Assembly: GCA_021324675.1 (NCBI GenBank) | Contig: JAJPIR010000362.1 | Location: 1 to 45,963, forward strand | Origin: Actinomycetota bacterium | GTDB taxonomy: Bacteria > Actinomycetota > Actinomycetes > Mycobacteriales > Pseudonocardiaceae | Length of the DNA: 45,963 nt | Direction of reading: 5' to 3' | Part shown: in pieces, positions 26,135 to 34,567 of the stretch | Position numbering within the stretch: the stretch's first letter is position 1 | Layout: every line of letters begins with the position of its first letter | Position numbers and translations under genes: made by a program | Notes under the pieces: generated by a model | What the model was told of the DNA's origin: nothing | Databases searched by the model: none | What the model saw: the letters and a program-made list of their open reading frames with translations, nothing else

Positions 26135-27646
26135 CTAGCTGGTGAACGAACAGGCCAATTCGATCAGGGTCCGGGTAGCGAATCCGGTACCACCCGGGTT
26201 GACCTCGTCATAGCTGCCTTGGGCACGGGCCGGGCCGGCGATATCCAGGTGCGCCCAGGGCAACCCCGCGGTGAACTCCCGCAGGAACAGCGCCGCGGTG
26301 ATACTCCCTGGCCCGGGCGGGCATTGACGCAGATCGGCAACCTCCGAGCGGACTTCAGCGGTGTGTTCATCGCTCAACGGCATCCGCCACCAGGCCTCTC
26401 CGGTGGCGTCACCGACGCTGGCAATGCGTTCGGCCAGTTCAGCATCGGTGGCGAACAGCCCGCCGGTGCGCAGCCCCAGCGACACCTTCATCGCGCCGGT
26501 CAGCGTTGCGACATCGACCAGGGTGGTCGGCGCAAGCCTGGCCGCCGCGTAAGCCAGCGCATCGGCCAGTACCAGCCGGCCCTCGGCGTCGGTGTTGGTC
26601 ACTTCTGTGGTGGTGCCGCCCACCTGGCGTATGACATCACCCGGACGATACGCCGACCCGGAAAGGTGGTTCTCCGCGCAGGGGACGAGGCCCGTCACCC
26701 GCAACGGCAACCCCAGCTGGCCAATGGCCAGCAGCGCGGCGATCACCGCCGCACCACCAGACATGTCGGTACGCATCAGGTGCATGCCGTCGGCCGGCTT
26801 GATCGAGACACCGCCAGTGTCGAAGGTGATGCCCTTGCCGACCAGCACGAGGTGGTGCGTAGCCGGGCAACCGGCGGGCTGCCAGGCCAGCTCCAGCAAT
26901 CGCGGGGGGCGCGCGGAGCCACCGCCGACGGCCAGCATGCCGCCGAAGCTGTGCTGGGCAAGCCAGCGCTCGTCACGCACCGTCGCGCGCAGACCGGCCA
27001 CGGTGGTGGCTAAGCGGGCAGCGGTGCCGGCGAGCCAGGCGGGGTCCTTCTGCTCGCTCGGGGTGTTGGCCAGATCGCGGGCCAACCCGGTAGCACGGCC
27101 CAGCACCTGCGATCGGGAAACTGCCTCGGCAAATGATCCTGATGGCTCCCCCGGTGGCACAATGAGCGCAACGGTGTCGATCCGGGCGCTCGGCGCCGCG
27201 TCGCCACTGACCTGGTACTGGTGCGAGCCCACCACACACCCGAGCGCCAGCGACGCAGCCTGATCGGCCGTGGTGCCGTGTGGCAAGTGAACTTGCACCG
27301 TACGTGGTGCGTCGCCATCGGCCATCACCTGCGCCTCAAGCCGTGCCGCGCCGGCTCGGACCAGCGCGGCACCGGCCGACCGCCAGTGCTGCGCTGTGCC
27401 CTCACCAGTGCCCACCAGCCAGCCGTGGTCCGGGCGGGCGGGGGCCAGCGGCACAACGTCCGCCGTGCCCGCCGACCCGGTCACCCGGTACCGGTCCAAC
27501 CACTTCTCGTCGACGGCGAGCCGGTCAGCACCCGGACCCAAGGTCACCGAAGGGGACTGCCTGACCAGTACGGCATCGGGTATCCCCGGGTCAGGCCGCG
27601 TCTGCACCCGCACGCCAACGAGGGGGGTGGGCACCGTAGGTATCAC
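26135..27646 (-). CDS. pepA: leucyl aminopeptidase, M17 family
   Basis: 503 residues from GTG 27646. The C-terminal catalytic domain has the M17 metal-binding motifs: LVLVGKGITFDTGGVSIKPADGMHLMRTDMSGGAAV, then ENHLSGSAYRPGD and the signature NTDAEGRLVLADAL, with Lys and Arg of the active site in these strings. It removes N-terminal residues from peptides in the cytoplasm using two divalent metals. It is followed by the SDR epimerase after 12 nt. Its relationship to the sugar genes is probably only positional. Confidence 0.95.
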   Translation of the reverse strand: MIPTVPTPLVGVRVQTRPDPGIPDAVLVRQSPSVTLGPGADRLAVDEKWLDRYRVTGSAGTADVVPLAPARPDHGWLVGTGEGTAQHWRSAGAALVRAGAARLEAQVMADGDAPRTVQVHLPHGTTADQAASLALGCVVGSHQYQVSGDAAPSARIDTVALIVPPGEPSGSFAEAVSRSQVLGRATGLARDLANTPSEQKDPAWLAGTAARLATTVAGLRATVRDERWLAQHSFGGMLAVGGGSARPPRLLELAWQPAGCPATHHLVLVGKGITFDTGGVSIKPADGMHLMRTDMSGGAAVIAALLAIGQLGLPLRVTGLVPCAENHLSGSAYRPGDVIRQVGGTTTEVTNTDAEGRLVLADALAYAAARLAPTTLVDVATLTGAMKVSLGLRTGGLFATDAELAERIASVGDATGEAWWRMPLSDEHTAEVRSEVADLRQCPPGPGSITAALFLREFTAGLPWAHLDIAGPARAQGSYDEVNPGGTGFATRTLIELACSFTS

Positions 27647-27688
27647 TATCGGTTCCGGGTCAACTCGTGGCGAGGCCCCGGCGCGCCC

Positions 27689-27856
27689 TCAGACAGCAAC
27701 GTTCGCTAATGCCTCGCCAAGCTGTTTGGCCTCGTCCGGGTTCATCTCAACGACGAGCCGCCCACCACCCTCAAGCGGGACGCGCATCACGATGCCCCGT
27801 CCCTCCTTCGTCACCTCGAGGGGACCGTCGCCGGTCCGGGGCTTCATGGCCGCCAT
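27689..27856 (-). CDS. DUF3117 small conserved protein (Rv1211-like)
   Basis: 55 residues from the ATG at 27856, which follows GGAGGGAG. The sequence MAAMKPRTGDGPLEVTKEGRGIVMRVPLEGGGRLVVEMNPDEAKQLGEAL matches the very conserved actinobacterial DUF3117 family, of unknown function. A longer frame from 27919 lacks family similarity. It keeps its mycobacterial position near tag and gpgS. Confidence 0.9.
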   Translation of the reverse strand: MAAMKPRTGDGPLEVTKEGRGIVMRVPLEGGGRLVVEMNPDEAKQLGEALANVAV

Positions 27857-28009
27857 AGCGTGCTCCCTCCGTGCATTCGTCACCGCGGGTGGCCACGCGA
27901 CACCGGTGACCCCCTGCATTCTCCCCTATCGGCTCCGGCCCCCGACACGCAACCATGATCTCGCATCCGCCGTCCATGCCGGAGTCCAGCCATGACGTCC
28001 GTGCTGTGC

Positions 28010-28597
28010 TCAGCCGCTGGTACGACGAAAACAGCCGACGAGGTGGTCATCGACCATCCCCGTGGCCTGCATGAGGGCATGGCAGGTAACCGGCCCGACA
28101 AAGGTGAATCCCCGGCGCCGCAGCATGCCGGCCATCGCCTCGGATTCACGCGTCCGGGTCGGCAGCTCAGCCGTGGTGCGTGGTGGGCGGCGCCCGGCTG
28201 GATCGGGCGCGTAGGACCACAGCAGACCGTCCAGATCCTCGCCGAGCTCGGTCACCGCACGGGCATTGCGCACCGTCGCCTCGATCTTGGCGCGATTGCG
28301 GATGATCCCAGGGTCGGCGAGCAGGCGCGCCACGTCGTCATCGGTGAATGCAGCCACGATAGCGGGGTGGAAGCCAGCGAAGGCCCGCCGGAACGCATCG
28401 CGCTTGCGAAGAATCGTCAGCCAGGACAGACCCGACTGGAACGCCTCCAGACTGAGGCGCTCAAACAAGGCGACCTCGCCGTGTAGCGGTACTCCCCACT
28501 CGTTGTCGTGGTAGGCGCAATAGTCCGGCGTCACCACTGCCCAGGGGCAGCGTAGGCGGCCATCAGGGCCGGCCGCTGGACCGGTGTCCAGGCTCAT
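28010..28597 (-). CDS. tag: DNA-3-methyladenine glycosylase I
   Basis: 195 residues. It begins RCPWAVVTPDYCAYHDNEWGVPLHGEVALFERLSLEAFQSGLSWLTIL, with the Tag-specific CxW, YHDxEWG and Glu of LSLEAFQSGLSW; the C-terminal zinc-binding His and Cys lie in FVGPVTCHALMQATGMVDDHLVGC. It excises 3-methyladenine from alkylated DNA as the first step of base excision repair. The order DUF3117-tag-SRPBCC-DivIVA-gpgS follows the mycobacterial Rv1211-Rv1208 region. Confidence 0.95.
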   Translation of the reverse strand: MSLDTGPAAGPDGRLRCPWAVVTPDYCAYHDNEWGVPLHGEVALFERLSLEAFQSGLSWLTILRKRDAFRRAFAGFHPAIVAAFTDDDVARLLADPGIIRNRAKIEATVRNARAVTELGEDLDGLLWSYAPDPAGRRPPRTTAELPTRTRESEAMAGMLRRRGFTFVGPVTCHALMQATGMVDDHLVGCFRRTSG

Positions 28598-28648
28598 CCG
28601 AGTTGGTTCGCGAACGTCATGACGCCGAGGCCGCCAGGGTGGACGTCA

Positions 28649-29098
28649 TCAGGCGTAAGTCCGGCAGAAAGCGGCGAAGCGGTCAAGGGACCACCGTAGA
28701 CCCCAGCTGAATAGCGGGCGGACCAGTGGCCACCCCGCCGCGCCCAGCAGGCCCAACGGCAGCTCCAGCTGCTCGGTCCACTCGAAGGTGGCAGCGGTGC
28801 GGCCGCGTGGCCGCACCGCGAAGATTCCGGTGCCGCGCACCACCCGCCCGAGATGCCGCATTTCGCATCGCCACGGGGCATCCCACACGGTGACCCGCAT
28901 GCGGTCGGCGACACCGATGCCCGCGATGCCGGTGACAGCTTCCAGCTCAGAGCCGATGGAGCGCCCATCGCCGCGGAGAACTCGCACGGTCGTACCGAGC
29001 ATCCACTCGCGCTGGCGGTCCCAGTCAGTGGCGGCCGCGAACACCGTCTCCGGTGATGCGTCAACATTCACCTGTTCGGTCAGGGCCACCTCTGTCAT
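28649..29098 (-). CDS. SRPBCC (START-like) family protein
   Basis: 149 residues. The fold is suggested by the opening ALTEQVNVDASPETVFAAATDWDRQREWM, typical of polyketide cyclase/dehydrase-like SRPBCC proteins, followed by alternating strands and a long C-terminal helix (LVRPLFSWGLRWSLDRFAAFCRTY). Such proteins bind hydrophobic ligands; no catalytic residue is assigned. Its ATG overlaps the stop of the DivIVA-like gene by four bases (ATGA), indicating coupling. Confidence 0.85.
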   Translation of the reverse strand: MTEVALTEQVNVDASPETVFAAATDWDRQREWMLGTTVRVLRGDGRSIGSELEAVTGIAGIGVADRMRVTVWDAPWRCEMRHLGRVVRGTGIFAVRPRGRTAATFEWTEQLELPLGLLGAAGWPLVRPLFSWGLRWSLDRFAAFCRTYA

Positions 29099-29385
29099 CG
29101 CTGGGTCTCCAGTTCGGCCACCCGGGCACGCAGTGCGTCGAGCTCGTCGGCGGCTCGCTGCAGCGCCCAGTCCACCTCAGACATCCGGTAGCCCCGGAGT
29201 ACCTGGGAGAACCGGATGGTCCGCACGTCATCACCGGTGATCGGACCTTCCGGCAGCCAAGTCGGCGTTGCATCGGGCGGCAGCGCCGCCAGCTCTTCGC
29301 CTCGCCCGAAGACCAGCGAGGCGGTGAGGAACACCGCCGCAGCGACGACCGCCGCGACGAGAAGGTAGATCAGCACGGTACCCAC
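29095..29385 (-). CDS. DivIVA-domain small membrane protein (Rv1209-like)
   Basis: 96 residues from GTG 29385. One N-terminal transmembrane helix (VLIYLLVAAVVAAAVFLTASLVFG) is followed by a DivIVA-type segment (FSQVLRGYRMSEVDWALQRAADELDALRARVAEL) with the G-Y-R/xxxVD core and a short coiled coil. DivIVA domains sense curved membrane and organise polar growth in actinomycetes; here the single helix makes it an integral protein. It is downstream of gpgS and separated from it by a large nested palindrome. Confidence 0.87.
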   Translation of the reverse strand: MGTVLIYLLVAAVVAAAVFLTASLVFGRGEELAALPPDATPTWLPEGPITGDDVRTIRFSQVLRGYRMSEVDWALQRAADELDALRARVAELETQR

Positions 29386-29403
29386 TACCCGATCGTGGCA
29401 GTT

Positions 29404-29528
29404 GGGGGCTCTTCAAGGACGGCCAACCCCTTTGATGGCTGCCGTAAACCGCTACCAACCCTCCCGGGGAGGGTTGGTAGCGGTTAGTGACTGTCCGCAC
29501 CGGGGTTGGCCGTCCTTGAAGAGCCCCC
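29404..29528. repeat. 125-bp doubly nested perfect palindrome
   Basis: Outer arms: 27 bp, perfect, 29404-29430 (GGGGGCTCTTCAAGGACGGC...) and 29502-29528. Inner arms: 18 bp, perfect, 29447-29464 (AACCGCTACCAACCCTCC) and 29468-29485, with a 3-nt loop CGG. The whole unit lies between the gpgS stop and the DivIVA-like start. It looks like a MITE-like element or an unusually strong terminator. No transposase or second copy was seen in the window. Confidence 0.8.
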
Positions 29529-29531
29529 CAC

Positions 29532-30497
29532 CTAGGCTGAGCGCGCGGCGAGGACGTCACGCATAGGCGGCCGGTCGGCCACCAGCACCACGCTCTCGGT
29601 GGGCATGAACCGGGCGCCCAGTTGCACGAACTGGGTGATACCCGCCGATCCCCCATCCTCAGCAATGCCGCAGCGGGGCAAGGCCGCGCCAAGAATCTGC
29701 CGGGACATCACGCCGAGCTCGAGCAGGGAACGGTTGCGGTGCTTGCGCACCCCGAGGTTGACCTGCGCCAGGCCGTCTAGTCCGTAGCGGGTGTGCACGT
29801 CGAGTAACAACCCGATCTCCACTCCGTACCCGGCGGCGAAGGGTACCGACTCCAGGAATTCCCGCGTCGCCGCATATTCCCCGCCCAGCGGCTGCACCAC
29901 GCCGGCCAGCTCCGGACGTAGCGCGTTGAGCAACGGCCGGGCCAGCAGTTCGGTCACCCGGCCACCGCCGGTACCGGTCTCGTCCGTCTCGATCCGCAAC
30001 GGACGCCGGTAGAAGCCCTTAACCAGCGCAACATCGGGCCGCCGTCGCCGGTGCCACAGCAGCACCGGCCCGAGCAATGCGGGCACGAAGCCAGCGTCGA
30101 AGTCAACCAGGTCAGAGTCGATGAAGACGAGCACATCGCCGGAGGTGGCTGCCAGCGATCGCCAGAGCACCTCACCCTTGCCCGGCCACGGAGGCAGTTC
30201 GGGCAGCACGTCGCAGCGCTGCACCACACGGGCACCGGCCCTGCTGGCCACCTCAGCGGTGCAATCGGTGCTACCCGAATCCATCACCACCAGCTCGTCA
30301 ACCAGCCCACCGACCATCGGCCGCAGTGCGCTGACCAGCGTGCCCACCGTCGCCTGTTCGTTCAACGCTGGCAGCACCACGCTGATGGTGCGGCCATGCT
30401 TGGCCGCGATGAGCTGCTCGGTGGTCCAGGGCACGCGCTGCACGGTGGCCTCGATAAACCAGCGCCGGGTCTGCGGCAGCAACGCCAGCCCGGTCAC
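29532..30497 (-). CDS. gpgS: glucosyl-3-phosphoglycerate synthase (GT81)
   Basis: 321 residues from GTG 30497, which overlaps the folP2 stop as GTGA; the longer frame from 30614 is not family-like. GT-A motifs: TISVVLPALNEQATVGTLV, VVMDSGSTDCTAEVA, and the metal-binding DSD at residues 127-129 (VFIDSDLVDF), plus KGFYRRP and PLGGEYAATREFLESVPFAAGYGVEIGLLLD. GpgS joins UDP-glucose to 3-phosphoglycerate, the first step of methylglucose lipopolysaccharide synthesis in mycobacteria and of glucosylglycerate in other actinomycetes. A large nested palindrome follows its stop. Confidence 0.94.
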   Translation of the reverse strand: MTGLALLPQTRRWFIEATVQRVPWTTEQLIAAKHGRTISVVLPALNEQATVGTLVSALRPMVGGLVDELVVMDSGSTDCTAEVASRAGARVVQRCDVLPELPPWPGKGEVLWRSLAATSGDVLVFIDSDLVDFDAGFVPALLGPVLLWHRRRRPDVALVKGFYRRPLRIETDETGTGGGRVTELLARPLLNALRPELAGVVQPLGGEYAATREFLESVPFAAGYGVEIGLLLDVHTRYGLDGLAQVNLGVRKHRNRSLLELGVMSRQILGAALPRCGIAEDGGSAGITQFVQLGARFMPTESVVLVADRPPMRDVLAARSA

Positions 30498-31384
30498 GCC
30501 AGGCCCCGGACGGCGCGCGCCGGCGGCCGGGTGCCGGCAATCGAGGCCACCATCTCCAGCACATGACGGGTACGGCGCACCTGGTGGGCCCGGAACACCC
30601 GAACCCTGGCCCAAGCGGCGATCGCAGTGGCCGCCAGCGTCCCGTCGACCCGGTCGTCCACCCCCACGTCAAGCGTCTCGCCGATGAAGTCCTTGTTGGA
30701 CAGCGCCATGAGCACCGGCCAACCGGTGGCGACCAGTTCGTCGCAACGGCGTAGCAACTCCAGTCCGTGCCAGGTGTTCTTGCCGAAGTCGTGGGTGGGG
30801 TCGATCAGGATGCCCTCCTTGGGCACTCCTAGCCGGACCAGCCTGCTCGCCTGCGCTGTGAGGTCCTCGATCACCTCCCGTACCACGTCGGTGTACCGCA
30901 CCCGGTGCGGCCGGGTACGCGGCGGCGCACCACCGGTGTGCGAGCACACCATGCCGCACCTGTACTCGGCGGCGACGTCGGCGAGGTGCGGATCAGCACC
31001 CGCCCACGTGTCGTTGATGATGTCCGCCCCCGCCTGCACCGCTGACCGGGCGATCTCATGGCGCCAGGTGTCGACGCTGATCAAAAGACGCGGATGACGT
31101 TGCCGGACAGCGGCCACGAAGGGCACCACCCGGCGCGCTTCCTCGACCACTCCGACGTCGTCGCCGGGTCCAGCCTTGACCCCGCCGATGTCGACGATAT
31201 CGGCGCCCTCGCTGACCGCACGGTCCACAGCGGTCATAGCGGCCTGATACGAGTAGGTGGCACCGCGGTCGTAGAAGGAGTCCGGGGTCCGGTTGACGAT
31301 GGCCATCACCGAGGCCCGGTCGACGGGCAGCGTGCGGGTACCGAACCGGACCGTAGGCACATCAGGACCGGTTGCCGAGCTCAT
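30494..31384 (-). CDS. folP2: FolP2-type dihydropteroate synthase paralogue (probably not a true DHPS)
   Basis: 296 residues from ATG 31384, seven bases after the stop of the LOG-family gene. The TIM-barrel fold of dihydropteroate synthase is retained (VMAIVNRTPDSFYDRGATYSYQAA, SVDTWRHEIARSAVQAGADIINDTWAG, GILIDPTHDFGKNTWHGLELL). The pterin/pABA loop is altered: true DHPS has DIGGESTRPGA, this one has DIGGVKAGPGDDV. Mycobacterial FolP2 (Rv1207) has the same change and lacks DHPS activity. The gene is coupled to gpgS by a 4-nt overlap, suggesting a role linked to glucosylglycerate/MGLP metabolism. Confidence 0.9.
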   Translation of the reverse strand: MSSATGPDVPTVRFGTRTLPVDRASVMAIVNRTPDSFYDRGATYSYQAAMTAVDRAVSEGADIVDIGGVKAGPGDDVGVVEEARRVVPFVAAVRQRHPRLLISVDTWRHEIARSAVQAGADIINDTWAGADPHLADVAAEYRCGMVCSHTGGAPPRTRPHRVRYTDVVREVIEDLTAQASRLVRLGVPKEGILIDPTHDFGKNTWHGLELLRRCDELVATGWPVLMALSNKDFIGETLDVGVDDRVDGTLAATAIAAWARVRVFRAHQVRRTRHVLEMVASIAGTRPPARAVRGLA

Positions 31385-31391
31385 CCGGCGC

Positions 31392-32186
31392 TCAATGGGT
31401 GTCCTGCCAGGCCTGATAGGAGGCGCCGACCAGGCGAACCACCTCGTCGATCTCGTCGGTGACGTGGACCAGGGCAAGTTCGGCTTCACCGAGCTTGCCC
31501 TGCGCGGTCACGGTGTCAGCCAGCCACGAGTACAGCCCACCCCAGTAGTCCTCCCCAAACAGCACGACGGGGAACTTGGTGACTTTCTTCGTCTGCACCA
31601 GCGTCAGGGCTTCGAACAGCTCGTCGAGGGTTCCGAATCCGCCAGGCAGGCAGACGAATGCCTGGGCGTACTTGATGAACATCGTCTTGCGGGCGAAGAA
31701 GTACCGGAAGTTGATGCCCAGGTCGACCCAGGGATTGAGCCCTTGCTCGAAGGGCAGTTCGATGCCCAGCCCCACGGACAGCCCGCCGGCCTCGGATGCC
31801 CCGCGGTTGACCGCCTCCATGGTGCCCGGCCCGCCGCCGGTGATCACCGCGAAGCCGGCATCGGCCAGCGCGGCGCCGAGTGCCCGACCCGTGGCGTACT
31901 CGGGATGGTTCCGAGGGGTGCGGGCTGAGCCGAACACGGTAACCGCGCGCGGCAGCTCGGCAAGCGCTCCGAAGCCCTCCACGAATTCGGCCTGGATACG
32001 CAGCACCCGCCACGGATCGGTGTGCACCCAATCGCTGGGCCCGCGGGAATCGAGCAGTCGCTGATCGGTAGTGGTGGGTTCGTAGCGGCGCTCGCGGCGC
32101 AGCACCACCGGGCCGCGCTGCTTCTCCCGGGGATGCTCGTCATCCCCGCCATTTCGGCTCAACCCCGGCCACCCCTCCACCACCAT
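31392..32186 (-). CDS. LOG-family phosphoribohydrolase (TIGR00730, Rv1205-like)
   Basis: 264 residues. Rossmann-like lysine-decarboxylase-like fold with the two LOG signatures: GGGPGTMEAVNRGA and PGGFGTLDELFEALTL, plus FARKTMFIKYAQAFV. Proteins with PGGxGTxxE are cytokinin-activating 5'-monophosphate phosphoribohydrolases; M. tuberculosis Rv1205 has this activity. An N-terminal extension of about 60 residues is polar and variable; the start could be inside it. It is the first gene of a unit LOG-folP2-gpgS. Confidence 0.9.
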   Translation of the reverse strand: MVVEGWPGLSRNGGDDEHPREKQRGPVVLRRERRYEPTTTDQRLLDSRGPSDWVHTDPWRVLRIQAEFVEGFGALAELPRAVTVFGSARTPRNHPEYATGRALGAALADAGFAVITGGGPGTMEAVNRGASEAGGLSVGLGIELPFEQGLNPWVDLGINFRYFFARKTMFIKYAQAFVCLPGGFGTLDELFEALTLVQTKKVTKFPVVLFGEDYWGGLYSWLADTVTAQGKLGEAELALVHVTDEIDEVVRLVGASYQAWQDTH

Positions 32187-32216
32187 GCCACCAACCCTAC
32201 GTGTGCTCTCGCCAAT

Positions 32217-32282
32217 CCCGGCACGGAGCCATATCGGCGTTACCGGCCCTGCTTTTACCCCTGATATGTCTCCACGCCGGGG
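32217..32282. repeat. dispersed palindromic element, copy D
   Basis: Left half CCCGGCACGGAGCCATATC (from 32217) is the imperfect inverse of GATATGTCTCCACGCCGGGG (ending 32282), with about 25 bp between. It occupies the gap between the dapE stop and the LOG-family start, both on the minus strand, and may end dapE-ward transcription or affect the LOG promoter. Confidence 0.6.
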
Positions 32283-32295
32283 TCGATGTCAGTGC

Positions 32296-33375
32296 TCAGC
32301 AGCGGGAGTTGGTGGAGCCTGTGAGGTAGCGGCGGAACGCCTCGGTACAGGCGGTGATGTGATCCACACGCACGTGCTCCTCGCGGGTATGCGCTTGATT
32401 GGGGTCACCGGGACCGTAGTTCAGAGCCGGAATCCCGAGAGCGGCGAAGCGCGCGACGTCCGTCCAGCCGTACTTGGCCACCGGGGGCCTCCCGATCGCG
32501 GCGAGGAACTCTTGCGCCGCAGGCGCACCTAGACCCGGTAGCGCGCCGGCCGCGCCGTCGGTGAACTCCAGGTCGAACCCGTCGAGCACCTCGCGGACGT
32601 GCTGGCGGGCGCCGTCGAGCGAGCGATCCGGGGCGAACCGGAAGTTGATGTGTACCTCGCAGACGTCGGGCACCACGTTGCCGGCGACGCCGCCGGAGAT
32701 GCCCACCGCTTGCAGGCCCTCCCGGTAGGTGCACCCGTCGATCTCGACGCTGCGCGGCTGGTAACTGGCCAACCGGCTCAGCACGGCCCCGGCGGCATGA
32801 ATTGCGTTATGCCCCAACCACGACCGGGCGCTGTGCGCCCGGCGTCCCGCCACCCGCGCAGTTACCCGCAACGTGCCCTGGCAGCCTGCCTCTACCAGGC
32901 CACTGGTGGGCTCCGCCAGGATCGCCAGCTGCGCGGCCAGCCAGTCGGGATGTTCCCGCTCGACGTGGCCCAGCCCGTTGCGGGCCGCCTCGACCTCCTC
33001 GCAGTCGTACAGCACCACGGTCAGGTCGTAAGCCGGCTCGGGAACCGTGGCCGCCAGGTGCAGGATCATCGCGTCGCCCGACTTCATGTCCGACGTACCG
33101 CAGCCGTAAAGCAGATCGTCACATCGCCGGCTGGGCACGTTTCCGGCGATCGGCACGGTGTCCAGATGCCCGGCCAGCAGGACCCGGCACACCCGGCCCA
33201 GATCAGTGCGGGCCAGCACAGTGTTGCCACAGCGCAGCACGCGCAGGTGTCGCGCCTGTGCGGCCAGCGCCGCCTGCACCGCATCGGCCAGCGCCGCCTC
33301 GTTCCCGGACACGCTCGGCACGTCCACCAACGCGGCGGTCAGCTCCACGGGGTCGGCGGTGAGGTTCAGATCCAC
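32296..33375 (-). CDS. dapE: succinyl-diaminopimelate desuccinylase
   Basis: 359 residues from GTG 33375. M20 metallopeptidase fold with zinc ligands in [14 protein letters not shown] (His and the following Asp), [14 protein letters not shown], the catalytic Glu pair in [17 protein letters not shown] and the C-terminal His of AHTREEHV. It hydrolyses N-succinyl-LL-2,6-diaminopimelate to LL-DAP in lysine and peptidoglycan synthesis. It is divergent from dapD over 121 bp, and dapC lies beyond dapD, so three succinylase-branch genes sit together. Confidence 0.96.
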   Translation of the reverse strand: MDLNLTADPVELTAALVDVPSVSGNEAALADAVQAALAAQARHLRVLRCGNTVLARTDLGRVCRVLLAGHLDTVPIAGNVPSRRCDDLLYGCGTSDMKSGDAMILHLAATVPEPAYDLTVVLYDCEEVEAARNGLGHVEREHPDWLAAQLAILAEPTSGLVEAGCQGTLRVTARVAGRRAHSARSWLGHNAIHAAGAVLSRLASYQPRSVEIDGCTYREGLQAVGISGGVAGNVVPDVCEVHINFRFAPDRSLDGARQHVREVLDGFDLEFTDGAAGALPGLGAPAAQEFLAAIGRPPVAKYGWTDVARFAALGIPALNYGPGDPNQAHTREEHVRVDHITACTEAFRRYLTGSTNSRC

Positions 33376-33496
33376 AGCAGTGACGGTAGCGCCGTGACAA
33401 CGGCGGCGAGTGCGTAACTCGCCAGCCCGATCGCTCGACAGCCCATCCCCGCGACGAGCTCAGCCGGCGCCCGCCGACCCGCTACCGTGACCGATC

Positions 33497-34468
33497 GTGG
33501 ACCACACACCGATCGACTCCGCGCACGGCCTAGGGCTGGCCACCATCACCTACGCCGGCACCGTGCTGGACACCTGGTTCCCGCACCCAGCACCGGGCGT
33601 GCCGCACGGCACGGCCACCAGCACCGTACGGCTGCCAGCCGACGAGGTACCCGAGGAGTTCGCCGCACTGCTCGGCCCGGACCCGGCGCGAGGTGTCGAG
33701 CTGGTGGCGGTGCGCACGGCCATCGCCGACCTGCAGGCGCCACCGATCGATGCACATGATCTCTACCTGCGGCTGCACCTACTGTCACACCGCTTGGTGA
33801 CCCCGCGCAGCATCAACCTCGACGGGGTGTTCGATCTTTTGTCCAATGTGGTGTGGACCAACTTCGGACCGTGCCCGGTGCCGGATTTCGAGGCCACCCG
33901 GCTGCGGCTGCGCCACCTTGGTCCGGTCACCGTCTACGGGGTCGACAAGTTCCCGCGGATGGTGGACTACGTGGTGCCCACCGGGATCCGGATCGGCGAT
34001 GCCGACCGGGTCCGGCTGGGCGCGCACCTGGCGGCCGGCACCACGGTGATGCACGAAGGGTTCGTCAACTTCAACGCCGGCACGCTGGGAACCTCGATGG
34101 TCGAGGGCCGGATCTCCGCCGGAGTGATCGTCGGGGCCGAATCCGATCTCGGCGGTGGCGCGTCGATCATGGGCACGCTCTCGGGTGGTGGCAAGGAGCA
34201 AATCTCGGTTGGCCGGCGCTGCCTGGTCGGCGCCAACGCCGGGATCGGGATATCCCTGGGCGACGACTGCGTCGTGGAGGCCGGGCTGTACGTCACCGAG
34301 GGAACCAAGGTGACGCTGCCCGACGGCGCAGTGGTGAAAGCAGGCGAGCTGTCCGGTGCCGACGGGGTGCTCTTCCGCCGCAACTCCGTCGACGGAAAAG
34401 TGGAGGCGATCCCTCGGGGCAGCAAAGCGGGCATCGAGCTCAACGCCATGCTGCACGCAAACGACTGA
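33497..34468 (+). CDS. dapD: 2,3,4,5-tetrahydrodipicolinate N-succinyltransferase
   Basis: 323 residues from GTG 33497. The actinobacterial DapD type: an N-terminal alpha/beta domain, then a left-handed beta-helix with hexapeptides ([56 protein letters not shown]) that binds succinyl-CoA in the trimer interfaces. It succinylates THDP at the entry to the DAP branch. The order next to dapE and a DapC-like aminotransferase supports the call. It converges with dapC. Confidence 0.96.
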   Translation: MDHTPIDSAHGLGLATITYAGTVLDTWFPHPAPGVPHGTATSTVRLPADEVPEEFAALLGPDPARGVELVAVRTAIADLQAPPIDAHDLYLRLHLLSHRLVTPRSINLDGVFDLLSNVVWTNFGPCPVPDFEATRLRLRHLGPVTVYGVDKFPRMVDYVVPTGIRIGDADRVRLGAHLAAGTTVMHEGFVNFNAGTLGTSMVEGRISAGVIVGAESDLGGGASIMGTLSGGGKEQISVGRRCLVGANAGIGISLGDDCVVEAGLYVTEGTKVTLPDGAVVKAGELSGADGVLFRRNSVDGKVEAIPRGSKAGIELNAMLHAND

Positions 34469-34567
34469 TGGCCGGCCCGGGACACCGACCGTAAACCAGT
34501 GCGCAAGCTTGTGGAGTCGACGGCGGCGCCGGGTGGCGGCGTGGCAGGAGTGCAGCAGCGGCCACGG

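Noticed and set aside
30494-31384. true dihydropteroate synthase (folP1)
   Set aside because: The ESTRP loop needed for pABA binding is replaced, and the gene pairs with gpgS as FolP2 does, not with folate genes.
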